From Siniperca chuatsi (taxonomy: Eukaryota; Chordata; Actinopteri; Centrarchiformes; Sinipercidae): a stretch of DNA of 64,000 nt. The notes beneath the pieces were generated by a model. It was given only the letters and a program-made list of their open reading frames with translations. It made no database searches and was not told the origin of the DNA. How positions within the stretch are numbered: position 1 is the stretch's first letter; every line of letters begins with the position of its first letter. A program made the position numbers and the translations under genes. The stretch is taken from the NCBI RefSeq assembly GCF_020085105.1, contig NC_058047.1, forward strand, positions 20,292,001 to 20,356,000, in the 5' to 3' direction. Positions 25,672-36,560 of the stretch are shown here, one piece after another.

Positions 25672-26030
25672 AGAGCTGGGTGTTGAGCGCATCGACTGAG
25701 TATCGATCCCACCACTCACCTCCCTGCAGTCAGCTCTTGTCCTACATAGCATGCCCTGTCTGATTTCTCCCTTAATGGCTTTTATCCAGCTCCAATCTTT
25801 ATTTAAACTGAAAAGTAGGAATTAGCACCCACCTCTGTCCTAGTCTCTCTTACCTTTTCTTTTCACTGTCATCTCAGAGTGAGTATCGGCAAGTATCGGT
25901 CCATTGACCCCTTCTCCCATCCTCCCCCAGCTATGTTTGCTTTCTCAGAAATGTGCAGTACAGTATGTTATTTGCAGTGTTTGGTGCTATTTCTTTATGT
26001 GTGTCATATACGACTAAGATGCTGTGTGTG

Positions 26031-26345
26031 GGGCTGCAACTAACACATTTTTTCTATTATCAATGAATCATTCAAATACTTTATCAATTCATCATTTGAT
26101 CTATAAAATGTCAGAAAATAGTGAGAAATGCCCATCACAAGCTCAAGGTGACGTCTTCAAATGTTGTCATTTGTCCGACCAGTACTCCAAAACCCAATGA
26201 TGTTCAATTTACGATCATATAAGACAGAGAAATATAAGAAAAGCAGGACATCGTCGTGTTTGAGAGGCTGGGAGCAGCCATTGTTGCTTGAAAAATGTGT
26301 AAATTGTTGCTTATTATTTTTCTGCCGATCACAAATTGTGATAGA
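26031..26345 (+). mobile_element. Teleost interspersed repeat of the GGGCTGCAACTAA type
   Basis: The segment opens GGGCTGCAACTAACAC and continues with TATAAAATGTCAGAAAATAG and TGACGTCTTCAAATG. This order is seen in a very common fish dispersed repeat that I believe is a non-autonomous DNA element. The expected matching inverted end was not found, so the copy is probably truncated on the right. The family name is uncertain. Confidence 0.65.
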
Positions 26346-27774
26346 CTTGAGAAAAGGTGAACCTACCTTAAAACAATAACCACATGCCCGTATCTCTGTT
26401 GAAAGAGTTGTTGGTGGCTGTGATCATTTCTAAGGTCCATACTGGATGTGAAGAAATCCCTTCCTAATGTAATTTTAATGTAAGTGACGAAGGAAAAAAA
26501 TGTACACTCATTCTGTGCAGAAATGCATCCTAAAGTTTAGTACAAGCTTTACAGAGAATTCATTTAATGTACATATGAGCGTGTGAGTACTGTTTTAAGA
26601 ATTACGAGAACCTATCTTTTAAGCGATGCTGCTCCAGCTGAATGCAATGGGGTCATGAGACAACTCAAGTTATTTAAGATGTTTATATCTTCACCCTGGA
26701 TTGTCATAGCAACAGGGCAAACATCTCAGCCCTCAAATGAGCAGCATTTATTCTGCACAGACTACTTTTCATATTGATGGCCTTCCCTTTTTGTGATCAG
26801 CCAGCCACAGCCTGGGGAGGCACCCTCTGCGTGCCGTCATCCTTTTCGATTTGATTTGATTTGTTGCTCATAGAGGGAAGTGATGGGAGAGACTCTTATC
26901 TTGGCCGAGCAGAAACAAGCCATACCAAATAAGACACATCGGACTATCTGTGCTGGCACACACAATGGGGATTAATTGATCCCCTAATACCACAGATAAA
27001 TCAATTCCTTCCTTCCCCCCTGAGCTCTCTGGCCAATTGGACGGCCCCGCCATCTGATCAACAGAGCATGTATAGCCAATAGGAGGAGGGTTGGAGGTTG
27101 ACTGACAGAGGTGAGCCCGAAAAGAGGTTAGGGAGAGGGAGTCCATCAGAAAGCCATTGGCAGCAGGAGTGAAAGTGAGGGCTGTGGTGTAGCCAGAGTA
27201 TACAGCAATCCACAGAGAACACAAACATGCACAGAGGTGGAGCAAAGCTGCATAAGAAGGTATTAATAGCATCACTGTGTTGTTTTGCAGGAAGCATGAT
27301 TTACTGCTTATTTGCTGATGGGAAAAGCAGACAGATTAAACTCCACATACGTGTACGTGAAATGTGTGACGACGAAACATCAAAATGAGCATTTAGATAA
27401 CAGAAATCTGTTCTTGATTTTACAGATCAAACATCTTCAAGAACCTCACCAACACATCTTTTTCCTGCCGGCTACACAGATCTACATCCCTGATCAAGAC
27501 ATCAGCCATTTTCTCACAGTTACCCCATCTTATGTCCACCTTCGTTTGATCCATCTCCATTAGACTCTCCCTTATACTGTACAGCCCACCACCATCATTC
27601 TCACTCTCTCACTTCTTTTGTAAATCTCCCACCCAATCTTTCTCTTATCAGCACCTTGGCATTTCTGTCTTTCCCACAAACACTGTTTTCCTCATACAGC
27701 TCATATAATAACAGGCTAAAAATATGCCTTCTTTTTTTTCCAGTATTGATTTTGCCTGTAGCATTGTCTATAGA

Positions 27775-27778
27775 GAGC

Positions 27779-27809
<31 letters not shown>

Positions 27810-27835
27810 AGAGAGAGGGAGAGAGGAGAAAGACA
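27775..27835. repeat. (GA)n purine repeat
   Basis: GAGAGA units with a few GGGA interruptions; a polypurine tract on the plus strand. Confidence 0.9.
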
Positions 27836-28179
27836 GAGGGCGGGGGAGAGAAATGAAGTAGAAACAACTGGGAAAAGAATTACTTTCTACGTATGTGGTA
27901 ATGCTCTTACCTTTCCTATTTTACTTAAGTGGAGAACCATACTCTACTTCAGTGCAATACCTTTCAGTTAACAGGTAACTGCATTTACTGAGATCTTTTT
28001 TCACCCACTTTCACCACTCAACCTCACAGAGCACCAAAACACTCACACACTGTACGCATTTTAATAATCACCCGCTGAAATTAGAGAAACGTTACCATTG
28101 CAAATATGTTCTAGATCAGCTTTTCAGGGAAAATGGTTGGCTCTTTTGGCACTGGTGTGTAATGGGAATGGAGAGAGTT

Positions 28180-28198
28180 GATCAATAGGCTATTGATC
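28180..28198. promoter_or_regulatory. Perfect inverted pair of ONECUT-type half sites
   Basis: GATCAATAGGCTATTGATC is a perfect 19-base palindrome with one central base. Each arm contains ATCAATA, the Onecut recognition word, in opposite orientation. It is 10.9 kb upstream of the onecut3 start. Confidence 0.45.
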
Positions 28199-29639
28199 GT
28201 AGCTGGCCAGAGTCTGGGGAATTGAGAGTGAGAATAGAGGCGAGTTAGGGTGGGGGTTGGCTCCAGGTTGAATTTTTAAAATGCTCTATTTCAGAGATGA
28301 CAAATAGTCTATTTGAAAAGAGAGAGACAAAGACAGAGAGGGAGAGAGCGTCATAAAGAGATGGAGAAAGAGTCTCTGCTTGTTGTGCTCTCTGAGCAGA
28401 GAGCTGAGACCTCCCTGTTTCCCAGAAGTTACAGTATCTTAGAGCTGCTGAACTACAAAGACAAAGGGAGCAGGGACTTCTCAGACTACAGTAGCTTGTG
28501 TGTATTCTGGCTGGAAGAGGGGGGGGGCTTATTATAAAAAAATCCTTCAGATCTGGAAGACAATGCTTTAAAAGCAGCACACAGACAATTTACACTAGAA
28601 TCCTGCAACTGACATTACATTTAACCTCATCAAATCTACGCTCAAGCTACATTTATGCTGATCATATATTCTGAATTTTACAGCGCAGGTCTTCAGTTCT
28701 GAATTCTTGCCAATATCTGATTTCTTTGGCCACGTCTTTACACCAATTTTAAAGAGCGAGCCAAATCTTGAGTTTACACTCAAAGTCACCCACATAAACC
28801 TCCGACGTAAACCTAACCTGCAAACGCAGCCAAATCACCATCTGCAATGGGCACAAATAAGACATAATAAACCTGGAATATGAATAAAACCTCAAGCTGG
28901 AAGGTCAGCTGGGCAGGGTTACAGGGCCCCGCTACCAGCACTTGATTCCCCTCTTTAGACACTAAAGAGGGTAAAAAAAAAGACTATGTAAATCTCAAAA
29001 CCCTAAAAATCTCAGTTGGTGCCTTTAGTTATCAGGTATCTGAATCGAATCAGATTTTTTCCCTCAAAATATACATTTCCATATACTTTTTCTGTTCATA
29101 TGTTCATAAAACACGTCATTTAAGCTACATGTAAGTTACTTTTACTGGCGAGAACCTCCAACAGCACTATTGAGATGACTCAGAGCTTCATGTTAAACAT
29201 ACATATACAGGCTTGTAAAATGGGGAAACAAGCTTGGAAGCATTACTTCTGAAGGTTGCTCAACTCAACTGCAGGCAATGGAAGGCAGTTAAAGCCCTAG
29301 TCTGTAAACACCCCTGAGAGGAACTTATACCTCAGTAAAAATTCAGCTGTAAATAATGTATTGAATGCAAACTTAAGGTCCACAGGGAGATATGGATAGG
29401 CTCATTACTCTTTCAGTTTGCTGGCCTTTCACATAGTCCACACAGCTCTTAACAATCAACTCCAGATGCTCCCTCTCTCTGTTTTGATTTAAGGATGCTT
29501 TTACCTGCGGATATTGTTATGGATATAGGTATTGTTTTTTATTTTCTACACATCGCCCTGAGGTTTGAAGGCTGTTAACTCATGCACCCACCCACATGCT
29601 CTGTGCCCTGTTAAGGTTGGTGTGCGTGTATATGTGTTT

Positions 29640-29641
<2 letters not shown>

Positions 29642-29682
<41 letters not shown>
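29642..29682. repeat. (GT)n microsatellite
   Basis: About 20 GT units. Confidence 0.95.
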
Positions 29683-29684
<2 letters not shown>

Positions 29685-30832
29685 TGTGTTATCTGTGCCG
29701 GTAGTTGAGGTGTATATGCGGCCTATGTCTGTGTGCCCTGCCCGGGATGCATTGATCTCGAAGCAGGATGTCAAACATTTTAACGCTGATCTTGTACTTG
29801 TTATTGCCTCGCACAGCCGGGTTGTTAATGCATTAAAAATCGTTTGTCCCTATCTTTCCAAACTTATCTCACCCTACTGCCCTGAGCAACACAAGAATAC
29901 CCCTCCGTTATAACATACACACCACTTCCACCACCCCCACCACCTCCCCTCCCACCACCCTCTGTTTCTAACCATGTCCTTCCATCCTCCGTCTCAATCA
30001 ATCTTTACGACACCCGGTTGCATCTCTCTAATGTTTCCGGACTTGACCGTATCCCCGTTCAAAAATTCTTAATTAAGCCCGTTCTGTATGTTTACTGTTG
30101 GGCAAATTACAATCTGACAGGGCTAATAAAACAACATTGGCGAGAGAAGGCCGAGAGGAGCATGTGCTATGACCCTAACCTCTTTCACCTGTCTCTATCT
30201 CCACCTAAGCTTATCTCCCTCCATCCCCACCTCTTCATATCTCCCTATTTTCTACCTCACAGGTTTTGAGGAGGAAAGGGAGGGGATGGGAGAGAGAAGC
30301 GGTGGTTTGGCACCAGTTGGTCCGGGTCTTGTATCCATCGCTGTCAACGTGACTATTTGTTTTAAATACTCACATGTCATTATGCTGACATATCTTGGTA
30401 ATACCATCCAACCTACTTGCTTCTCATCTCTGATTATTAAGATTCATGAACCTGCCTGCCTGCATGTCAACTCTTACAGATATGAGTCATATATCTATGT
30501 TCACATCAGCATTTTTCTTCATTTAGGTATTGACTCATGCAGTGTTCTCACATTCTGCAATCCATAGTCCACGCAGTGTGTGTATTATATTGCTATTTCT
30601 GCACAGTTTTTTGCCATTTGCTTTATGCTAAAGCATGATGGAGAGGGAGGCCATGTCACAAGGATCATTTCTGCTGCTTGGCTTAATGTTGATCACCAGG
30701 ATTGAGCCCAGCTGCACCGGATATAATGACCTTAGTATCTGCAACATACATGTCAACAGTATGTAGGACCACAGGAGTGATGCAAGGAAATCAAATGCCA
30801 AATAGACGCGTTTTCAAAGCTAGAGCACTTCT

Positions 30833-31316
30833 GTGTCCCAAACCCAAACTACACACTAATTCTATGCAGGTTTTGAGTATGTGGTGTGTTAATACTGGAA
30901 AGGTGATAAAATGAAGTACTGTAAACTCAAACTAGACGGTGGGGCAAGTAAATAGGGTTGATTTTGGCGTGTGCTGTCAATGGACAACATTCTCCCTCAA
31001 TGCAATGCACAGAAGAAATGGAGAAGCTGCTTTCGGCTGGAAAAAAAATTAAATAAACTGAGGCTGGTAAGAAAGATCAGGAAATACGGCATTTCCCTCT
31101 CTCTTTGTGAAGTTTAATTGGCAGTGACATTCCAGAGTTGCAGTTTGATTGACGTCTGACGTTGCACGTATTGTATAATTTCCTGTTAGTACAAAATGAT
31201 AAGGGTTGTTGATTTTTTTTTTTGCATACTAAATGCTAAAACAGTACACTATGACAATCAGGACTGTATGTAGTACAAAGTGTATAGAATTAGTACGTAG
31301 TATGGATTTGGGACAC
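30833..31316. mobile_element. MITE-like element with about 35-base terminal inverted repeats
   Basis: The left end at 30833-30867 begins GTGTCCCAAACCCAAACTAC. The reverse complement of 31282-31316 begins GTGTCCCAAATCCATACTAC, and both go on to ACTAATTCTAT. I count about six mismatches over 35 bases. The 484-base interior has no coding potential, so it is non-autonomous. A flanking target duplication was not obvious. Superfamily not assigned. Confidence 0.7.
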
Positions 31317-31773
31317 GCCACAAGTGAGGTTAAGCCTTAATTTAACAAAAACTCATGTTACAAAACTAATAGAACTCAACAGTAGTTCACCTGCATCAAA
31401 CTTTATATCGAGCACATCCACTATAGTACATGAAAAGGCCGGTAAGAGCAGGACTTTCCACATACAATGAGGGGCTATGTTATCCCCATATATAAAGTCT
31501 GTTGGTAGTATATTTTACAGTATATTGTTTTTCAAGGTATTAAAGTGTTGGTTCACCCCCAAAAAATATTTTATTTTCTCACTAAACTGTGGTGGTGCTG
31601 TATGTAGCTATGCTGATCATTTTGATTTTATTTGCCCAGGTTTTGAGATATCCGCTTACTTTGGTAACTACTTTCTGTCAAAGGAATAGTCCCTCTAAAA
31701 CCGCGTATAGCATATATAGCAGAACATATTCTGTTGATTAGTCTGAGTAACAGGGAAAAAGGCTTTTAATCAT

Positions 31774-31845
31774 ACCCATATGGTCTAGTGGTGAGGATTC
31801 CTGGTTTTCACAACGGTGGCCTGGGTTCAACTCCCAGTATGGGAA
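31774..31845 (+). pseudogene. tRNA-Glu(TTC)-like sequence, degenerate
   Basis: The 72-base segment follows the eukaryotic tRNA-Glu order: CCCATATGGTCTAGTGGT at the 5' side with an intact A box, GGTTTTCAC with a TTC anticodon, GGGTTCAACTCCC as T arm and B box, and TATGGGA closing the acceptor. The first acceptor pair is A-A, and three of the five anticodon-stem pairs are lost (CCTGG opposite AACGG). The T-stem keeps a compensated C-T-G-G-G / C-C-C-A-G pairing. It is followed directly by a SINE-type body, so it is more likely a SINE head or pseudogene than a working tRNA. A tRNA finder may still score it. Confidence 0.7.
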
Positions 31846-32030
31846 TTTGGCCTGGTTGTTTTCAGGCTCTATGGTTTATGCAATTATCAGGCATATAGGT
31901 TTGGTGATTCAGTTGACAGAGCTGCTCAAACTATGCCAAAGTGTCTTTCAGCACGTGACCACTCAACACCAAATTTCACCCCAAATGTCAGTCACTTTGG
32001 ATAAAAGAGTCTGCCAAATGGATTTAATGA
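31774..32030 (+). mobile_element. tRNA-headed SINE-like element
   Basis: The tRNA-Glu-like head is followed by about 150 bases of body and the tail motif CACTTTGGATAAAAGAGTCT then GCCAAATG. That motif closely matches the conserved CTTTGGATAAAAGCGTCTGC tail shared by many teleost SINEs. Head plus body plus tail in the right order supports a SINE of the plus orientation. The exact family (V-SINE-like) is not certain. Confidence 0.65.
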
Positions 32031-32098
32031 AAGGCACATTGCTCTTGATTTTTCTGAACTGTAATTTTCCAATGTTGTGGAACTGGAACTGGAACTGT

Positions 32099-32129
<31 letters not shown>

Positions 32130-32230
32130 ATTAACCTAAACAAATAAAGGCAAAGCCATCTTGCGTGGCTAGATACCAGTAGAGCTAACTGAGCAACCGC
32201 TCTTTTGAATATGGGTGAACTGACCCTTTG

Positions 32231-35200
32231 AAGCTCCCCTAAACCAACCGAACACACCTTACAAAACCAAACCAAGTCAAATCAAAGCCAACAAAACTCA
32301 GCAATAGTTCACCTTACTTATCCAGAATAAAATCTAATTCCCTAAAGAGGAGAGTAAACTAGAGCAAACCAAAACCAAAATGTACACCGGTGACATGGCG
32401 CCAATATGGTAACAACTTTTTTGAACCAGTGGAGTCCAACAGTCCAAAACTGTTCACAATATATATACAGCGTTGTGTCCAGGTTGATGGTCACATAGAA
32501 AGAAAGCCTGATTCAAGCACTGTTTTAGTGTGTGCGCATGTGTATGTGAGTGACAATGTATGTCAGTGTGTGTTCTGCCGTTTGTATGTTGCATTACACC
32601 ACCTGACAGGTGCAAAGCCCTGTGGGATGGCACTGTTGTATCTTACACTTGGCTGAACATATACCGCACATCAGAGGTGTAACAAATCCATTCCTGACTG
32701 CCAGAACCTTTCAGAGAGTTTCTGTGCCTGTGAACAACACATCTTCAGGTTTCCACACCTCCAGAGCTGATGTGTGTCTGACACACGGACATGCACGGAC
32801 GAAATGTAGCCTCACACAGAAGTGTGTGACTTTGAGGAGAGAGAATGGGATTCGTAAGGACTGTGTAAACGAGTCAGCGTGATGTGTGTGTGCGTGTGTG
32901 TGTCTGCATGTGCATGTATGTTTCTGTGTGAAGCATCCGTGTCTCAATGGCATCTTTAGAGTGGTTAATCAGAGGAGAGGTTGAGGAGAGTGTCAGAGTG
33001 TCAGGCTGGCTCCGGTGAAGAGTCCTCGAGCCCTCTCTCTTTGTGTGTTGACACCTCTTAACCTCAGTCTATCATCTCTCACACTCACACACTCCACTTC
33101 TATTGACACTTGCTACCCCGCAGCTCTCCAAAGACCCGCGGAGAATCCACTACAGTGATTGTCCAGTGTGAGGGGAGCCTCGGAGCCTGCAGAGAAGAAA
33201 GGATTATATAATGCGCCGACATACAGAACGACATGATGTGATTGGATTTAGCGATTGTTTGGTTTCTTTTCCCTGACGGATATGGATGGATAAAAGAGAA
33301 AAAAATGTCAGGGAGAATGATAGATCAACAAATTGAACAAATCTGTCAGCCCTTGACAGAAAATGCTGAATCCTTACATGCATCAATTTTTAAATGAATC
33401 TCTCCCTCTTTGTCTTCTCACACCTGGAAGTGTACAGGATCTGTGTCCACCACTGTCACTGGCTAGTGTAAGTGGGGTCAGGAGCTCGGGGTCAACTGAG
33501 AAGAGGTCAAAGGTCATAGAGCAGTGGGTCTTGTTAAAATACCTTTTATCCTCCTTCAGGGATATTATGTAATGGCTCTGGGAATAAGCTAGGTTCCAGG
33601 TTGACTATTATGCAGTGGAGACCGGATGATGTATGTGTGTATATATATCTGCTTTATGCCAGATGTGTATTCATTACACTTTTGAAAAAAATCAGGATGC
33701 AAAGGAAGTGCTGGAAGGTCAAGAGGGGTCACATGTAAGAGGTCACGTATATGTGTTTTTCTGGAGTTTTAGAAGATGCACCTTTCAGGAAACGATCAGC
33801 TTATATAACACCTCTGAGGGTTCTCAGCTTGTGTACTAAGACAAAAGGGTTTTTCTTTGTGTTGCTAATCAAAATCTTCAGGAGCTCTTTTTGTAAAACC
33901 CGTTTTTTTTTCCTCCTGGACTGTCGAACAGGCTCACCCAAAGAGGCTGGCGAAAAACTGGGTTGTGCTGATCAATATATTGGAGACATTTGAATATCAA
34001 TACAATGAGTGTGCTGTCTTCAATCTTAATTTTTAATATGGTGATAATAAGTGTATTAATTTTCATAACGTTCATTCAATAGCCTTGGAATATGAGCGAT
34101 GGTGGCCCATTTTTGCGTGCCGAATATGCATCTCTCTCTCTGTGTTGCCATTGATCTCCCCTGTGCCGTTTCTCCCCCTCGCTTTGTCCTCCACTCTCTC
34201 CTTCTTTCCTTCCCCTGAAACCATTGCACTGTAAAATTCATCCTTATTCCCCATTTCAGCAAGCTAACTGTGCACACTGCCTTTTATCAGTCCAGAACTG
34301 TTAAATTAATAAATTGATATTGACGAGCTATCAGCTGGGGGGATAAATTATTTGGGAGCAGAAGGCTAAGGTCACATGACTTTTAGTACCCATGATTCTG
34401 TAATTGCCTTCCCCCCCACACACACACACACTAGAAATGAACAAACATGCACACACACTATCACATAAAGAACTATAAATATCCTCACATACAGTGCATT
34501 GCAGGAGCCATGGGGATAATGATGATGATCATTACTGCTATCATAACTGTCATGATACAGGATGTTAGCCTGCTGGAGATTGCATTTTATCATCACAATT
34601 TACACAAAACTGAAGTGGAGAAAGCTAGAACGTGTAGCAGCACTGAATGCAAATGATATGTGATAAGAATATGGAGCCTTGCATTGCCGTGAGCATAGAA
34701 CAGGCTACCTGCTAAGCTGCAGTGTAAAACAGTGGGATGAACCTCCTGCAGCTGATGGTCTTCGCTCAGTAATGAATGCAAATGAGAGGTGCAACCTGGG
34801 AGGGAGGTGAGCGCTGCAGATGAAGGGGGCAGCGAGCATGTCAGAGTGCCAATCATAGAAGTGCTCTGGTTGCCCTCCGGCCATCGCTGACCTTTTGACC
34901 CTGGCCATGGCCTAAATGTCAGAGGTCACCAACCAGGGGCAGTGCAGATCACTGCAAGACCCTGGTCAGGGATGCATCACCAAGGCAACACTCTGCTCAC
35001 TATAGGAGGAGAGATGGGGGTGTTTTGCATTCTGCATGCTGAAACCATGCACACACACACACGCAGACATACACCAGGTTGAGCATCACATCTGTGCTTT
35101 TGGGAGTCAAGCTACCACCAATTGGTTTCCAGTGAACTACCACACAGCTGGGCAAAATTCAAGGAAGCCTGGCATGAACACTGAGCAAACACACTGGTTT

Positions 35201-36264
35201 GTCACACCCACATTAATCATTTGGCCTGCTACAGAGGCCATATTTTATCTGCTAAGATGGCTGCACAACCCTGCCATTCCGCTCCATTATAGGGGTCAAA
35301 GTGTCACTAGAAAGGGAAGTGTCTGAGAAGAAGAAATGTCTTCTTGGATAATAAAAGTGGGGAAAATATTGATATTTCAGTATAAAATAAACATGATAAT
35401 GTTGCTTAATTTCTTCATATCTTATTTTCAACAGGAATATCTGAAAATGACGATGGGCTTAATAAAAAAAGAAACAACTTACTACATAAACTTACATTAA
35501 ATGGTCGGAAAAGTGCTGGAGATATTCGCTTGCACCTTGCGTCATCTAGTGGTCGGATCAGACCTCTTCTTCGGTGCTGCAGTTCGGCTCCTCAGTGCGG
35601 TGAAAGAGGGGGGAAAAAAACCCAACTAGTCTGCTTTTGTCTCCGGGGAGCTCCGGTCGATGCCTCGTCCCACCATATGTCTGATCGCAGCTGCCAATCA
35701 ACAGGTCAACGCGACCCCGGGGAGGCAGACACTGGTGGGGAGAGATCAAACAGTGGACCTCGGGGATGACAGATGCAGATGGAAAAAAAAGGCAATAAAA
35801 CATTGCTTCAAAGATGGCAACGGTGCACTGGGAGGCAAATTATTGTTAACAGTAATCTGCAGAATAGCGCCTCGCATTCTGATCGATTGGCTATTATGGA
35901 GCCTTTGATGCCGAAGTAACGCCAGGCTATTGTTCATGGTGGGACACAACCAGAAAATAGCAGCTGGTTTTGGTTTAACTACAGCGCTTCCTAAGACTTA
36001 AATACTAGCCTACTTACTTCTATGCAATCATGGCTCTCTAATAGACTTGCAATTTGGACTCCTCCAGGCTTTGGGCCTATTGAGAGTTATTCACATTCAG
36101 TTGCAGTCGCTGCAAAAAGGTAAACAATTAAGTGAATAAAGTCAAAGTAAATATTTTATTAAAAAAAATTCATGGGTTGTCCATTAATTACTTTAGACCG
36201 TCTACTTCATATATTTTTAGAATAAGTTTTTCGAGGAGTGGACATACATGCCTTCTTTATTAAT
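32231..36264. other. Intergenic, third part
   Basis: No gene supported. Microsatellites are sparse here. The block from about 35520 to 35950 has a more even base composition than its surroundings and looks like conserved non-coding sequence; nothing else was identified. Confidence 0.55.
35800..35930. promoter_or_regulatory. Conserved-looking non-coding block with an ONECUT-type word
   Basis: Balanced composition without simple repeats, and GATCGATTGGCTATTATGG at 35881-35899. GATCGATTGG is shared with 21994-22003. It lies 18.7 kb upstream of onecut3 and 5.5 kb downstream of the foxq2 start codon in genomic order (beyond the foxq2 3' end). Inferred enhancer candidate only. Confidence 0.3.
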
Positions 36265-36560
36265 CAGAATCAGCTTTATTGGCCAAGTATGTGTAGACAT
36301 ACAAGGAATTTGACTCCGGTTTTAAATATCTCTCAATGTACTTGCACACAGAATAATTTACAGGAAGATAATAGACATACAGAGTAAAACAAGAAGCTGA
36401 ACAAAGACAGGTAAACATAGACATTTAACTAGAATGGACATACAAGTAGATGAAAAAATAGGTGTATGAATAGAAAGCAACAATGAACAACAAGTGTCAA
36501 GTGTTTCTGTAAATTGTAAACAAATAGGTGTAAAGATATGTGTATAAATGTAAGTGCAAA
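36265..36560 (-). mobile_element. Retroposon 3' end remnant (fish LINE/SINE tail type)
   Basis: AGAATCAGCTTTATTGGCCA followed by AGTATGTGTAGACATACAAG and GAATTTGACTCCGG is a very common fish repeat opening. Its T-rich plus-strand start suggests the 3' end of an element lying on the minus strand. The remainder decays into AT-rich sequence. Family not certain. Confidence 0.6.

Larger units (their letters stand above)
17661..26030. other. Intergenic desert upstream of onecut3, first part
   Basis: No gene could be supported. The sequence is mostly unique and AT-rich, with CA/GT microsatellites and several ONECUT-type words at 18485, 20659, 21975, 21995, 22647 and 25702. An imperfect short duplication (ATAGATTGTAATGT) occurs near 23884 and 23981. 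The low repeat content and spaced motif islands look like regulatory sequence, but conservation cannot be tested here. Confidence 0.6.
26346..30832. other. Intergenic, second part
   Basis: No coding gene seen. It contains a GA repeat near 27779-27820, a GT microsatellite at 29642, and the perfect inverted ONECUT-type pair at 28180-28198. The rest appears unique. Confidence 0.6.
31540..32230. mobile_element. TIR element beginning TTAAAG with an inserted SINE
   Basis: The left end TTAAAGTGTTGGTTCACCCC (31540-31559) is the imperfect inverse of GGGTGAACTGACCCTTTGA at 32213-32230. Both resemble the AAAGGGACAGTTCACCC ends of widespread fish elements. A TTAA at the left edge would suit a piggyBac-like target site, but the right edge is mutated (TTGA). 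The interior contains the tRNA-headed SINE at 31774-32030 and a TA repeat at 32098-32129. Confidence 0.55.
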
